The notes: generated from the sequence alone by a model not told the origin. DNA of 64,000 nucleotides from Streptococcus cristatus (GCF_008369405.1 NZ_VSJJ01000002.1:125506-189505), one strand, 5' to 3'. Shown: positions 26,391 through 36,254, numbered from the stretch's first letter. Translations and numbers: made by a program.

Positions 26391-26412
26391 TTTTATTTTG
26401 GAGTGATATAAT
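26385..26412 (+). promoter_or_regulatory. nrdD promoter
   Basis: TTGATT (26385-26390), 16-bp spacer, TGaTATAAT (TATAAT 26407-26412). The -35 lies within NrdR-like box 2. Confidence 0.75.
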
Positions 26413-26451
26413 GTTTGGTAGATGATTAATTGAGAAGAGGAAGTGTTTGTG

Positions 26452-28647
26452 ATGATTTTAAGAGAAGCAAAATTTGATACAGCGCCCACCATCTACGTTG
26501 AGAAGCGAGACGGTCGGAGAGTAGCTTTTGATGTGACTAAGATTTATAAGGCTATGGTGCGGGCTGCTCAGGACCTTGGTCCTATGACGCCCATGCTGGA
26601 GGCTAAGATCGAAACCATCACAGACCGTGTTGTGGCAGAAATCAGCAGTCGCTTCGCCAAGTATGTCAAAATCTATGAGATTCAGAACATCGTTGAGCAT
26701 GAGCTTTTAAATGCCAAGGAATATGCCATTGCGGAGAACTACATCACTTACCGCACCCAAAGGGATTTTGAGCGCTCAAAAGCGACGGATATCAACTTTA
26801 CCATTGACAAACTCCTCAACAAAGATCGCACGGTGGTCAATGAGAATGCCAATAAGGACAGTGATGTTTTCAATACCCAACGGGATTTGACGGCTGGGAT
26901 TGTTGGCAAATCCATCGGCCTTAAGATGCTGCCACCCCACGTGGCCAATGCCCACCAGAAGGGGGACATTCACTACCATGATTTGGACTACAGCCCTTAT
27001 ACGCCTATGACGAATTGCTGTCTGATTGACTTTGACGGCATGCTGAAAAATGGCTTCAAGATTGGCAATGCAGAAGTAGAGAGTCCCAAGTCTATCCAGA
27101 CTGCGACAGCGCAAATCTCGCAAATCATTGCTAATGTGGCTTCCAGCCAGTACGGCGGCTGTTCAGCCGATCGGATTGACGAAGTCTTGGCGCCCTATGC
27201 TGAGCTTAATTATCAAAAGCATCTCAAGGATGCAGAGCAATGGGTTTTGCCGGATAAGCAGGAAGAGTACGCCTGGGCGAAGACCAAGAAGGATATCTAC
27301 GATGCCATGCAGTCGCTAGAGTATGAGATCAATACCCTCTTTACCTCTAATGGTCAGACTCCTTTTACCTCGCTGGGCTTTGGTCTGGGGACCAATCGTT
27401 TTGAGCGGGAAATTCAAAAGGCCATTCTCAATATCCGTATCAAGGGACTGGGAAGCGAGCACCGCACAGCAATTTTCCCTAAGCTGATTTTCACCCTTAA
27501 GCGTGGGCTTAATCTTGAGCCAGGAACGCCTAACTATGACATTAAAGAACTGGCTTTGGAGTGTGCCACTAAGCGTATGTATCCAGATGTCCTTTCCTAT
27601 GACAAGATTATCGACTTAACTGGATCCTTCAAGGTGCCGATGGGCTGCCGTTCGTTCCTACAAGGCTGGAAGGATGAAAATGGGCAGGAAGTTAACTCCG
27701 GCCGTATGAATCTAGGTGTCGTTACTGTCAATCTGCCGCGGATTGCGCTTGAATCTGAGGGGGATTTGGATAAATTCTGGGAACTCTTTAACGAGCGGAT
27801 GAATATCGCTGAGGATGCTCTGGTTTACCGAGTGGAGCGGACCAAAGAAGCCAGTCCGGCCAATGCACCGATTCTTTATCAGTATGGGGCTTTTGGCCAA
27901 CGCTTGGGCAAGTACGATCAGGTAGACCAGCTCTTCACTCACCGTCGGGCAACGGTTTCCCTAGGCTATATCGGTCTGTATGAAGTGGCAGCAGTCTTTT
28001 ACGGCGGCGACTGGGAGACCAATCCAGAAGCCAAGGACTTTACGATTGCCATTGTCAAAGATATGAAGCGTCGGGTAGAAGAGTGGTCAGATCAGTATGA
28101 CTATCATTTCTCTGTTTACTCGACACCATCTGAAAGTCTAACTGACCGTTTCTGCCGTTTGGATACAGAGAAGTTTGGCGTTGTTCCGGATATTACTGAC
28201 AAGGAATATTATACCAACTCCTTCCACTACGATGTGCGTAAGAATCCAACGCCTTTTGAAAAGCTGGACTTTGAGAAGATCTATCCTGAAGTGGGGGCTT
28301 CAGGTGGCTTTATCCACTACTGTGAATATCCTGTGCTGCAGCAAAATCCAAAAGCGCTGGAAGCAGTCTGGGACTATGCCTATGATCGGGTCGGCTATTT
28401 GGGAACCAATACACCGATTGACCGCTGTTACAAGTGTAACTTTGAGGGAGATTTCACGCCGACCGAGCGGGGCTTCACCTGTCCAAATTGTGGCAACAGC
28501 GATCCCAAGACGGTTGACGTGGTCAAGCGGACCTGCGGTTACTTAGGAAATCCGCAAGCACGTCCGATGGTTAATGGCCGCCACAAGGAAATATCAGCTC
28601 GGGTTAAGCACATGAATGGCTCGACTATTAAGTATGAGGGAGATTAA
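26452..28647 (+). CDS. nrdD: Anaerobic (class III) ribonucleoside-triphosphate reductase
   Basis: 731-residue glycyl-radical enzyme that makes dNTPs without oxygen, using formate as reductant in this class. Seen: N-terminal ATP-cone (IYVEKRDGRRVAFDVTKIYK...), the ten-stranded barrel with substrate-site cysteines, a zinc site (CYKCNFEGDF and CPNCGN), and the radical glycine in RTCGYLGN (Gly696). The start is ATG 26452, with AGGAAG nine bases upstream; GTG at 26443 is an alternative. A small gene, two GNAT genes and the activase nrdG follow in one operon. Regulation by NrdR is predicted from the boxes in the promoter. Confidence 0.97.
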   Translation: MILREAKFDTAPTIYVEKRDGRRVAFDVTKIYKAMVRAAQDLGPMTPMLEAKIETITDRVVAEISSRFAKYVKIYEIQNIVEHELLNAKEYAIAENYITYRTQRDFERSKATDINFTIDKLLNKDRTVVNENANKDSDVFNTQRDLTAGIVGKSIGLKMLPPHVANAHQKGDIHYHDLDYSPYTPMTNCCLIDFDGMLKNGFKIGNAEVESPKSIQTATAQISQIIANVASSQYGGCSADRIDEVLAPYAELNYQKHLKDAEQWVLPDKQEEYAWAKTKKDIYDAMQSLEYEINTLFTSNGQTPFTSLGFGLGTNRFEREIQKAILNIRIKGLGSEHRTAIFPKLIFTLKRGLNLEPGTPNYDIKELALECATKRMYPDVLSYDKIIDLTGSFKVPMGCRSFLQGWKDENGQEVNSGRMNLGVVTVNLPRIALESEGDLDKFWELFNERMNIAEDALVYRVERTKEASPANAPILYQYGAFGQRLGKYDQVDQLFTHRRATVSLGYIGLYEVAAVFYGGDWETNPEAKDFTIAIVKDMKRRVEEWSDQYDYHFSVYSTPSESLTDRFCRLDTEKFGVVPDITDKEYYTNSFHYDVRKNPTPFEKLDFEKIYPEVGASGGFIHYCEYPVLQQNPKALEAVWDYAYDRVGYLGTNTPIDRCYKCNFEGDFTPTERGFTCPNCGNSDPKTVDVVKRTCGYLGNPQARPMVNGRHKEISARVKHMNGSTIKYEGD

Positions 28648-28648
28648 G

Positions 28649-28786
28649 ATGGGAAAGTATCAATTGGACGACAAAGGAAAGGCTCAGGTGCAGCGTTTCC
28701 ATGAAAAACATTCGCGGGGAGGCAGCGGTAAAAAAGAACGATTAGCCAAACTACGTCAGCAATTTTTAGAAAAAAACAAGAAATAA
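28649..28786 (+). CDS. Small basic protein between nrdD and nrdG, unknown function
   Basis: 45 residues (MGKYQLDDKGKAQVQRF...), beginning one base after the nrdD stop codon with AGGGAG inside the end of nrdD as ribosome site, so translation is coupled. Strongly basic (RGGSGKKERLAKLRQQ, LEKNKK), no membrane span, no recognised domain. The equivalent place in pneumococcus also holds a tiny hypothetical gene, which supports it being real. It may serve the anaerobic reductase, but nothing in the sequence shows how. Confidence 0.7.
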   Translation: MGKYQLDDKGKAQVQRFHEKHSRGGSGKKERLAKLRQQFLEKNKK

Positions 28787-28841
28787 TAGAAGTCAGAGTG
28801 GGGCGCAAGGCGGTCTCACTCTCTTCGTATCAGGAGAATCT

Positions 28842-29339
28842 ATGGAGCTGAGACGACCAGAATTAGGAGACAAGGAAAAGATTTTAGAGATGCTGGCTGA
28901 CTTTGAAGCAGCTGGTAGCCGACAGGATGGCTTCTTTGGCGGAGCAGATTTTGTCTATGAGGATTGGCTGGAGACTATTCAGCTAGCTGAGGCAGGTCTA
29001 GGCTTGCCAGAAGGGTTTGTGCCTTACATCCAACTAATCACTTTTGCTGCGGATGGTCAGGCTGTGGGTTTTCTCAATCTGCGCTTGCGGCTAAATGACC
29101 ATTTGCTCCAAGAAGGCGGGCATATCGGTTATAGTATCCGTCCCTCTGCGCGTGGGCAAGGATTGGCCAAAGAGCAGCTGCGACAAGGCTTGCAAGTAGC
29201 CAAAAGTAAAAATATAAAACGAGCCCTAGTGACTTGTGATAGTGACAATGCTGCCAGTCGAGCAGTGATTCTGGCTAATGGCGGAACTTTGGAGGATATT
29301 CGAGGCGGGAAAGAGCGCTATTGGATTGATTTAGATTGA
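28842..29339 (+). CDS. GNAT-family N-acetyltransferase, tandem copy 1
   Basis: 165 residues. MELRRPELGDKEKILEML at the N-terminus and the acetyl-CoA motif A region HIGYSIRPSARGQGLAKEQL (R/QxxGxG form ARGQGLA) are clear, followed by VTCDSDNAASRAVILANGG. AGGAGAATCT precedes ATG. It is one of two adjacent homologues within the nrdD-nrdG operon; pneumococcus has an acetyltransferase gene at this place, so one copy probably arose by local duplication. The substrate is unknown. Confidence 0.87.
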   Translation: MELRRPELGDKEKILEMLADFEAAGSRQDGFFGGADFVYEDWLETIQLAEAGLGLPEGFVPYIQLITFAADGQAVGFLNLRLRLNDHLLQEGGHIGYSIRPSARGQGLAKEQLRQGLQVAKSKNIKRALVTCDSDNAASRAVILANGGTLEDIRGGKERYWIDLD

Positions 29340-29358
29340 GGATAGTTGAGGATAGTTT

Positions 29359-29904
29359 ATGAAGTTACGACGACCAACTTTGGAAGATAAAGATGCGATT
29401 TTAGAGATGATTGCGGAGTTCGATGCTGCAAAATCCTATATGCACGGTGGCATGGGCTCCACTTGGAAGCAAGCAAAGGATTATGAGGATTGGCTACAAA
29501 TGGTGAGATGGCAGGAGGATGTGGCAAACTTGCCAGCAGGTTGGGTTCCTGCCATCCAATTTTTATCCTTTGATGAGACTGGCTTGCCTCTGGGCTTTTT
29601 AGCCCTGCGCCTATCCTTGAATGACAAATTATTTGTAGAGGGTGGTCATATTGGATACTCCATTCGTCCCAGCCAACGCAAAAAGGGCTTGGCCAAGTTG
29701 CAGCTAAAGCTAGGACTAGCAGAGGCTCGAAAGCAAGGATTGGAACGAGTGCTGATTACCTGCGATGAAGACAACGAAGCCAGCCGACGCACGATTCTCT
29801 CTGCTGGCGGTGTTTACGAAAATACAATCGATAGAAGTCAGCGCTACTGGATAGATTTGGAGGATGACGATGAACAATCCCAAACCTCAAGAATGGAAAA
29901 GTGA
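29359..29904 (+). CDS. GNAT-family N-acetyltransferase, tandem copy 2
   Basis: 181 residues. Shares with copy 1 the blocks LRRPxLxDKxxILEM, GGHIGYSIRPS, KGLAKLQL and LITCDEDNEASRRTIL...GG, ending in RYWIDLE, but has a longer N-terminal insert (MHGGMGSTWKQAKDYEDW) and a C-terminal acidic extension (EDDDEQSQTS). The last 35 bases overlap the start of nrdG, whose ribosome site (TTGGAGG) lies inside this gene. A tandem duplicate whose substrate is not known. Confidence 0.87.
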   Translation: MKLRRPTLEDKDAILEMIAEFDAAKSYMHGGMGSTWKQAKDYEDWLQMVRWQEDVANLPAGWVPAIQFLSFDETGLPLGFLALRLSLNDKLFVEGGHIGYSIRPSQRKKGLAKLQLKLGLAEARKQGLERVLITCDEDNEASRRTILSAGGVYENTIDRSQRYWIDLEDDDEQSQTSRMEK

Positions 29905-30469
29905 GGAGCTGAGCAAGGGCCGCATCATTGACTATAAGGCCTTTAACTTTGTGGATGGTGAAGGTGTCCGCAACTCCCTCTATGTCAGTGGCTGTATGTT
30001 TCACTGTGAAGGCTGCTATAATGCAGCAACTTGGTCTTTCAACGCTGGCATTCCTTATACCCAAGAGCTAGAGGAGCAGATTATGAAAGACTTGGCGGAA
30101 CCCTATGTGCAGGGGCTGACCCTCCTAGGCGGCGAGCCTTTTCTCAATACAGGCATTCTCCTGCCCTTGGTCAAGCGGATTCGGAGAGAGCTGCCGGACA
30201 AGGATATCTGGTCTTGGACGGGCTACACCTGGGAGGAGATGATGCTGGAAACGGAGGATAAGTTGGAGCTGCTGAGTCTGATTGACATCCTAGTGGACGG
30301 TCGTTTTGATATCACAAAGAAGAATCTCATGTTGCAGTTCCGCGGTTCTTCTAATCAGCGCATCATTGATGTGCAGAAGTCCCTTCAGTCAGGTCAGGTA
30401 GTCATCTGGGATAAGCTCAATGATGGCTTGCAGGCCTATGAGCAAGTTGATCGAGATGGCTTGCTGTAA
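29870..30469 (+). CDS. nrdG: Anaerobic ribonucleotide reductase activating protein (radical SAM)
   Basis: 199 residues. The radical-SAM signature CxxxCxxC is seen in SGCMFHCEGCYN (about residues 42-53), followed by the glycine-rich SAM motif LTLLGGEPFLN. NrdG cleaves S-adenosylmethionine to generate the glycyl radical on NrdD. The start is ATG 29870 because TTGGAGG is six bases upstream; ATG 29864 is too close. It overlaps the preceding GNAT gene by 35 bp. Completes the anaerobic dNTP module. Confidence 0.96.
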   Translation: MNNPKPQEWKSEELSKGRIIDYKAFNFVDGEGVRNSLYVSGCMFHCEGCYNAATWSFNAGIPYTQELEEQIMKDLAEPYVQGLTLLGGEPFLNTGILLPLVKRIRRELPDKDIWSWTGYTWEEMMLETEDKLELLSLIDILVDGRFDITKKNLMLQFRGSSNQRIIDVQKSLQSGQVVIWDKLNDGLQAYEQVDRDGLL

Positions 30470-30800
30470 TCCTCTAGATTGAAGCAAAATTTTTAGTATA
30501 AAAATAGGACATTTAGTTCAAGTTTGTCCATAATTTTTAAATATGCTTACGATAATGCAAGTGGCTCTCAGAGTTCATGAGCCAAGCTCTATTTTCCTTA
30601 TCAGAAAAAGGTGGTGTCAATGCCTTGGTATCGCTTTGTTTTTCTGTGTTTTATCTTGAATTCGATTTCAAAGTTGAAGTCGTTGACAAAAAAATAGGAT
30701 TTTTTTACAATTATGTAATATTCTTAAGAATTTCTTAAAAAAGCTATGTTTTTATGCTATAATAGACTAGAGTAATTTCGCACAGAAAGTAGTAAGGTGA
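30470..30800 (+). promoter_or_regulatory. Capsule operon control region (331 bp, no gene)
   Basis: Contains a weak hairpin with TGTCC/GGACA arms at about 30507-30531 that may end the nrd operon, then two promoters. P1: TTGACA (30683-30688), 17 bp, TACAAT (30706-30711). P2: TGcTATAAT (TATAAT 30758-30763) with poor -35. Between them lies the perfect palindrome TTCTTAAGAA (30721-30730) followed by a near half-copy (TTTCTTAAAAAA). No open frame of note. Confidence 0.75.
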
Positions 30801-32252
30801 ATGTATCAGAGAGCAAAAAAGTCTAAAAAGAAAAACGATCGATTAAAAATAGTTAATAGCACCCTCTTGGGTGTTTATACTTTGTTAGCGGCCTTCTTGA
30901 TTTTCACGATTTTCCGCTATCATTTTCTAGCTTTTCGCTATGTGAATATCTTGGTGACAGCCCTTATCCTTGCAGTAGCGGTTCTATCAGGATTCCTGAT
31001 TTTCAAGGGTAAGGCAGGCAAGACCACTAGTGCTATCCTAATAGTAGCCCTGCTTGTGGGGTCTGTGTCTATGTATGCTGTAAAGGGTTTAGTCGACTTG
31101 TCGGCTGGCGTCAACTCCACTTCCAACTACTCTGAGTATGAGATGAGTATCGTGGTGCCAGCAGATAGTGATGTCACGGACCTCAAGCAGCTGACAAATG
31201 TCTTGGCGCCATCAGGCAATGACCAAGACAATGTCCAAGCACTGATGAAAAATATCAGTCAGACACAGGGACATGAGCTGGCAGTGGATACAGCTTCTTC
31301 TTATCTCGCTGCCTATAAGTCGCTGACTTCTGGTGAAGCCAAGGCTATGGTCTTGAATAGCGTCTTTGAAGATACCATTCGTGGTGAAGATCCCGACTAT
31401 GCTTCCAAGATAAAAAAAATCTACACTCACAAGATAAGCAAGAAGATTGATACAGCTATTGGCAAGCAAGATCCAAATGCAGAAGTCTTCAATATCTATG
31501 TCAGTGGTATTGACACTTATGGACCAATTTCTTCTGTGTCACGCTCGGATGTTAACATTATCATGACAGTCAACCGTAAGACCAAGAAAGTCTTGCTGAC
31601 GACGACACCACGGGATGCCTATGTTCCAATTGCAGACGGTGGTCTCAATCAGCCAGATAAGCTGACCCACGCAGGTATTTACGGCGTAGACGCTTCCGTT
31701 CACACCTTGGAAAACCTCTACGGTATTGATTTGAATTATTATGTCCGGCTAAATTTCACTTCCTTCCTCAAGTTGATTGACTTGCTGGGTGGGATTGATA
31801 TTGAGAACGACCAAGAGTTTACTGTAGGAAATACTCATTATCCTATTGGTAATATTTCATTAAATTCTGAACAAGCGTTGACTTTCGTCCGTGAACGTTA
31901 TTCTCTAAATGGCGGAGATAATGATCGTGGTAAGAACCAAGAAAAGGTCATTGCAGCAGTCATTAAAAAGCTGACGTCAACAGATGCACTGAGGAATTAC
32001 AATGCCATTCTTTCAGGGCTACAGGATTCTGTCCAGACCGATATGAGCTTGGAAACGATGATGAATCTGATCAATACTCAGCTGGAGTCAGGTGGAAGTT
32101 ATAATGTGACTTCTCAGGCCTTGACCGGAACTGGAAATACAGGTCTGCCTTCCCATGCGATGCCAGAAGCCAATCTCTACATGATGGAAATTGATCAAAA
32201 TAGCTTGGCAGCGGCCAAAGCGGCGATCCAAGAAGTGATGGAAGGGAAGTAA
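30801..32252 (+). CDS. wzg: LytR-CpsA-Psr family protein, first capsule gene
   Basis: 483 residues; AAGGTG precedes ATG. Three N-terminal membrane segments (about residues 20-42, 46-70, 74-94) are followed by an accessory domain and the extracellular LCP domain ([39 protein letters not shown]). LCP proteins attach capsule or wall polymers to peptidoglycan from lipid-linked precursors. The arginines and aspartates of the pyrophosphate site (TPRD, ...[14 protein letters not shown]) are present. Wzg (CpsA) always opens streptococcal Wzy-type capsule loci, as here. Confidence 0.95.
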   Translation: MYQRAKKSKKKNDRLKIVNSTLLGVYTLLAAFLIFTIFRYHFLAFRYVNILVTALILAVAVLSGFLIFKGKAGKTTSAILIVALLVGSVSMYAVKGLVDLSAGVNSTSNYSEYEMSIVVPADSDVTDLKQLTNVLAPSGNDQDNVQALMKNISQTQGHELAVDTASSYLAAYKSLTSGEAKAMVLNSVFEDTIRGEDPDYASKIKKIYTHKISKKIDTAIGKQDPNAEVFNIYVSGIDTYGPISSVSRSDVNIIMTVNRKTKKVLLTTTPRDAYVPIADGGLNQPDKLTHAGIYGVDASVHTLENLYGIDLNYYVRLNFTSFLKLIDLLGGIDIENDQEFTVGNTHYPIGNISLNSEQALTFVRERYSLNGGDNDRGKNQEKVIAAVIKKLTSTDALRNYNAILSGLQDSVQTDMSLETMMNLINTQLESGGSYNVTSQALTGTGNTGLPSHAMPEANLYMMEIDQNSLAAAKAAIQEVMEGK

Positions 32253-32255
32253 AGC

Positions 32256-32987
32256 ATGATTGATATTCACTCGCATATCATTTTTGATGTGGATGACGGT
32301 CCTAAGACGTTAGAGGATAGCCGACGTCTGCTAGAAGAGAGCTATCGTCAGGGCGTTCGTACCATTATTTCTACTTCTCATCGCCGAAAGGGCATGTTTG
32401 AAACACCTGAAGAAAAGATTGCAGCAAACTTCAAGCAAGTGCAGGACTTAGCCAAGCAAGTTGCTGGCGACTTGACCGTGCTATATGGAGCTGAGATTTA
32501 CTATACTAGTGATATCTTGCAAAAGCTGGAAGAGGGGACATTTCCCAGTCTAGGTGACACCAAGTATGTCTTGATCGAGTTTAGTATGAATACACCCTAT
32601 AAGGATATTCACTCAGCCTTGGGCAATGTTATCCGCCTCGGAATGACTCCGGTGGTGGCCCATATCGAGCGCTATCACTGTCTGGAAAATGATGAAGATA
32701 GGGTCAGCGAATTGATCAATATGGGCTGCTATATGCAGGTCAACAGTTCAAATGTTTTGAAACCCAAGCTCTTTGGTGATCGTTACAAATTTATGAAAAA
32801 GCGTGTTCAGTTCTTTCTAGAACGGGACTTGGTTCATTTCGTTGCCAGCGATATGCACAATTTCGATGACAGACCGCCTTATATGCAAAAGGCCTATCAG
32901 ATTGTTGCGAAAAAATACGGCGCTGAGCGTGCGGAAGAACTCTTTAAGACAAACCAAGAAATCTTATTAAGTAACGAGTTTATTTAA
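32256..32987 (+). CDS. wzh: Capsule protein-tyrosine phosphatase (PHP family)
   Basis: 243 residues; manganese-dependent PHP phosphatase that dephosphorylates the tyrosine kinase Wze. Metal motifs: [14 protein letters not shown] (residues 3-16), a His in STSHRRKG, Glu in [16 protein letters not shown], and [10 protein letters not shown] near the C-terminus. It begins 3 bp after wzg and is part of the same transcript. Together with wzd and wze it controls polymer length and capsule amount. Confidence 0.95.
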   Translation: MIDIHSHIIFDVDDGPKTLEDSRRLLEESYRQGVRTIISTSHRRKGMFETPEEKIAANFKQVQDLAKQVAGDLTVLYGAEIYYTSDILQKLEEGTFPSLGDTKYVLIEFSMNTPYKDIHSALGNVIRLGMTPVVAHIERYHCLENDEDRVSELINMGCYMQVNSSNVLKPKLFGDRYKFMKKRVQFFLERDLVHFVASDMHNFDDRPPYMQKAYQIVAKKYGAERAEELFKTNQEILLSNEFI

Positions 32988-33015
32988 TCAATCAAACTCT
33001 GGAGAAAGTAAATAC

Positions 33016-33711
33016 ATGAATCAAGAAAATCAAATGATCGAAATCGATGTATTGTCTTTGCTGAAGACAATTTGGAAACGGAAATTTTTAATTATCTTAA
33101 CTGCCTTATTGACAGGTATTTTAGCCCTAGGTTATAGCGTTTTTATTGCTAAGCCTGCTTATAAGAGCACGACGCGTATCTACGTTGTCAATCGTCAGCA
33201 GGGCGAAAATCCTACCTTGACAAACCAAGACTTGCAGGCTGGTTCTTATCTGGTAAAGGACTACAAGGAAATTATCCTGTCTCAAGATGTCTTGGCATCC
33301 GTCATTTCAGAATTGAAATTGTCAGGCTCGCCATCTGATTTGGCATCAAAGGTAACTGTGACTGTACCAACAGATACTCGGATTGTGTCTATTACGGTTA
33401 CGCATGCGGATCCAGCAGAAGCAAGCCGTATTGCCAATACTTTGCGCGAAGTTGCTGCTGAGAAAATCATCGCTGTTACCAAGGTATCCGACGTTACAAC
33501 GCTGGAAGAAGCAGAAACGCCAAAAACACCGTCTTCTCCAAATATCCGTCGCAATACCATTATTGGAGTGCTTGTGGGTGGTATCTTGATGGTCTTTGTA
33601 GTAGTGATTGTTGAGATTCTTGATGACCGTGTCAAGAAGCCAGAAGATATCGAAGAAACCCTAGGAATGACCCTGCTTGGTGTCATCCCAGATATGAGTA
33701 AGGTAGGTTAG
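33016..33711 (+). CDS. wzd: Polysaccharide co-polymerase, chain-length regulator
   Basis: 231 residues with the Wzz architecture: membrane span near residues 24-44, an extracellular alpha/beta domain, a Pro-rich approach ([14 protein letters not shown]) and a second span near residues 176-198, then a cytoplasmic tail ([14 protein letters not shown]) that contacts the kinase Wze. GGAGAAAGT precedes ATG. In Gram-positive capsule systems the kinase function is split off as the next gene, as seen here. Confidence 0.95.
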   Translation: MNQENQMIEIDVLSLLKTIWKRKFLIILTALLTGILALGYSVFIAKPAYKSTTRIYVVNRQQGENPTLTNQDLQAGSYLVKDYKEIILSQDVLASVISELKLSGSPSDLASKVTVTVPTDTRIVSITVTHADPAEASRIANTLREVAAEKIIAVTKVSDVTTLEEAETPKTPSSPNIRRNTIIGVLVGGILMVFVVVIVEILDDRVKKPEDIEETLGMTLLGVIPDMSKVG

Positions 33712-33719
33712 GAGATACA

Positions 33720-34418
33720 ATGCCAATACTAGAGTTAGCAAAAAAGAAAAAACTTTCTATTTCACGGGTAGAGGAGTATTACAATGCCCTTCGGACCAAT
33801 ATCCAACTTAGCGGTGAAGATATCAAGGTGATTGCTGTTAGTTCTACCTTCCCAGGTGAGGGAAAGACGACAACTTCAACCAATCTTGCCCTGACCTTTG
33901 CCAAGGCGGGTCATAAGACACTTTTGATTGATGCAGATATCCGAAATTCAAAAATGCTAGGTGGAGTCTTTAAGAGCGGTGAGAAGGTTTCTGGCTTGAC
34001 AGAGTATCTTGCGAGAAATACAGACCTATCTCAAGGACTGTGCGAAACGGATGAGGAAAATCTCTTCGTCATCACCTCAGGACAAGCGTCACCTAATCCA
34101 ACGGCTCTTCTCCAGAGTGAACGATTTACCACTATGATGAGCGTTTTGCGCCGTCACTACGACTATATTATCGTAGATACACCGCCGATTGGAATGGTAG
34201 TAGACGCAACCTTGATTGCCAAAGTTTGCGATGCCAGTCTTTTGGTTGTAGCGACAAATGAAGTCAAACGTAAAATGGTTCAAAAATCTAAAACGCAGTT
34301 GGAACAATCATCCACACCATTCCTTGGCGTGGTCTTAAATAAATACAATGTCCAAGCAGACAAATATGGTTTCTATGGTTCCTATGGACACTATGGGGAT
34401 AATTTGAGTAAAGAATAG
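33720..34418 (+). CDS. wze: Capsule tyrosine autokinase (BY-kinase)
   Basis: 232 residues. Walker A PGEGKTTTSTN begins at about residue 45, Walker A' LLIDADIRNSK and Walker B IIVDTPPIG follow, and the C-terminus has the tyrosine cluster YGFYGSYGHYGDN used for autophosphorylation. It works with Wzd as activator and Wzh as phosphatase. Gene is 8 bp after wzd. Complete and undamaged. Confidence 0.95.
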   Translation: MPILELAKKKKLSISRVEEYYNALRTNIQLSGEDIKVIAVSSTFPGEGKTTTSTNLALTFAKAGHKTLLIDADIRNSKMLGGVFKSGEKVSGLTEYLARNTDLSQGLCETDEENLFVITSGQASPNPTALLQSERFTTMMSVLRRHYDYIIVDTPPIGMVVDATLIAKVCDASLLVVATNEVKRKMVQKSKTQLEQSSTPFLGVVLNKYNVQADKYGFYGSYGHYGDNLSKE

Positions 34419-34437
34419 AAAAAAATAAAGGGATATT

Positions 34438-36246
34438 ATGGAATTAACACGATCACAAAAAAGAATTATTCTGATGATAGCAGATGCTGTTTTAATATAT
34501 TTTAGTGGTTTTGTGGCATACTTCTTTTTATCTGAATATGTTTTGCTGTCAGATTTGAGTTTTATACAAACCTTAACAATGACAGTAGTGCTCTATTTTT
34601 TAATTGGAATCAAAACGAAACTTTTTTCGATTATCAATCGTTACACGGACTATAAAACTCTCAGCACGATCAGTCTAACCTTGGTAGGTGCTTACTTTAT
34701 TGTTTTCTTAGTAGAACTTGCGCTATCCTTGCATACAAGTTATCGTTTTCTGTTGCTTAGTTGCATGTTTTCTATTTTGTTTACTATATCTATGCGACTT
34801 GGCTGGAGAATGTGGTACAGTTTTAAGAATGGGACTACCTATACAGAAGTTGAAGAAAGTAAGGTTAGCAGAACCTTGGTCGTCGGAGCAGGAGATGGTG
34901 GAAGCTTATTTATCACAACCGCTCTAAAAGACTCACCAGAATTAAAAATTGTTGCAGTTGTGGATCGTGATGTAAGTAAGCAGGGTTCGCTCCTGCATGG
35001 TATTAAGGTTGTAGGCACAGACGAACAAATTCCAGAAATTGTAGCAAATTATGAGATAAGTCAAATAGTAGTGGCTATTCCGTCGCTTAAACCAGATGAG
35101 TATGAGCGCATTCTCTCTCTTTGTAAAAAGACAGGCGCTAAAGTCAGTGCTATGCCAAAGTATGAAGAAGTTGTTACAGGGAAGTTAAAAGTACACAAAT
35201 TAAGAGAAATTGATATTGCTGATTTATTGGGGAGAAAAGAAGTTAAACTTGACCAAACAAGTTTACAGTCCAATATTGAAGGTAAGACAGTCTTGGTTAC
35301 GGGAGCTGGAGGGTCAATTGGTTCAGAACTCTGTCGCCAGATAGTTCGTTTTTCTCCTGCAAGGTTATTACTATTAGGTCATGGAGAAAATTCTATCTAT
35401 TTAATTCATAAAGAATTACTTGCTCAGTATGGAGATAAAGTCGAAATTGTGCCTCTTATCGCGGATATACAAGATCGAGAACGGATATTCCATATTATGC
35501 ATGAGTATCAACCTGATCGTGTTTACCATGCGGCAGCTCATAAGCATGTCCCACTGATGGAATACAATCCAACTGAAGCAGTAAAAAACAATATTTATGG
35601 AACTAAAAATGTGGCTGAAGCTGCGAAAGCGGCTGGAGTTGCTAAATTTGTAATGGTTTCTACGGATAAGGCTGTGAATCCTCCAAATGTCATGGGAGCT
35701 ACAAAACGTGTGGCTGAAATGATTGTTACGAGTTTGAATGAGGAAGGGAAGACCTTGTTTGCGGCGGTTCGTTTTGGGAATGTTTTAGGCAGTCGAGGCA
35801 GTGTAGTGCCTTTGTTCAAGGAGCAAATTGCGAACGGTGGCCCAATTACCATCACAGATCTCCGAATGACACGGTATTTCATGACGATTCCTGAAGCAAG
35901 TCGTCTTGTTATTCAAGCGGGAGCGCTAATGCATGGTGGAGAAGTTTTCGTGTTAGATATGGGTGAGCCAGTTAAAATTTTAGATTTAGCTAAAAAAATG
36001 ATTACCTTGAGCGGTCATACGGAAGAGGAAATCCAAATTGTAGAAGCTGGAATTCGCCCAGGCGAGAAACTATATGAGGAATTGCTCTCTGCTGAAGAGC
36101 GAGTTGACGAACAAATCTATGAAAAAATATTTGTAGGAAATGTTCAAGCTTTACCTAATTCAGAAGTAACAGCTTTCATTGATTCTATTTCCAAATTAGA
36201 TGGAGTAGAATTGAAAGCTAAATTAATAAAATTTGCGCAACAGTAG
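34438..36246 (+). CDS. Membrane-bound UDP-GlcNAc 4,6-dehydratase (PglF/CapD type)
   Basis: 602 residues. Four to five N-terminal membrane segments (about 10-115), a Rossmann-like domain (LVVGAGDGGSLFITTAL) and the C-terminal SDR with NAD loop VTGAGGSIGSE (about 286-296) and the catalytic STDKAVNPPN (Thr-Asp-Lys at 409-411), typical of long PglF/WbpM-type enzymes. These make UDP-4-keto-6-deoxy-GlcNAc. The PLP aminotransferase two genes downstream is the natural next step, giving a 4-amino-4,6-dideoxy-HexNAc. A distinction between 4,6- and 5-inverting action cannot be made from the motif alone. Confidence 0.88.
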   Translation: MELTRSQKRIILMIADAVLIYFSGFVAYFFLSEYVLLSDLSFIQTLTMTVVLYFLIGIKTKLFSIINRYTDYKTLSTISLTLVGAYFIVFLVELALSLHTSYRFLLLSCMFSILFTISMRLGWRMWYSFKNGTTYTEVEESKVSRTLVVGAGDGGSLFITTALKDSPELKIVAVVDRDVSKQGSLLHGIKVVGTDEQIPEIVANYEISQIVVAIPSLKPDEYERILSLCKKTGAKVSAMPKYEEVVTGKLKVHKLREIDIADLLGRKEVKLDQTSLQSNIEGKTVLVTGAGGSIGSELCRQIVRFSPARLLLLGHGENSIYLIHKELLAQYGDKVEIVPLIADIQDRERIFHIMHEYQPDRVYHAAAHKHVPLMEYNPTEAVKNNIYGTKNVAEAAKAAGVAKFVMVSTDKAVNPPNVMGATKRVAEMIVTSLNEEGKTLFAAVRFGNVLGSRGSVVPLFKEQIANGGPITITDLRMTRYFMTIPEASRLVIQAGALMHGGEVFVLDMGEPVKILDLAKKMITLSGHTEEEIQIVEAGIRPGEKLYEELLSAEERVDEQIYEKIFVGNVQALPNSEVTAFIDSISKLDGVELKAKLIKFAQQ

Positions 36247-36254
36247 GAGTATAA

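Noticed and set aside
28790-28830. Inverted repeat AGAGTG...CACTCT before the first GNAT gene as a terminator
   Set aside because: Six-base stem with a long loop and no T-run after it; the operon probably continues through.
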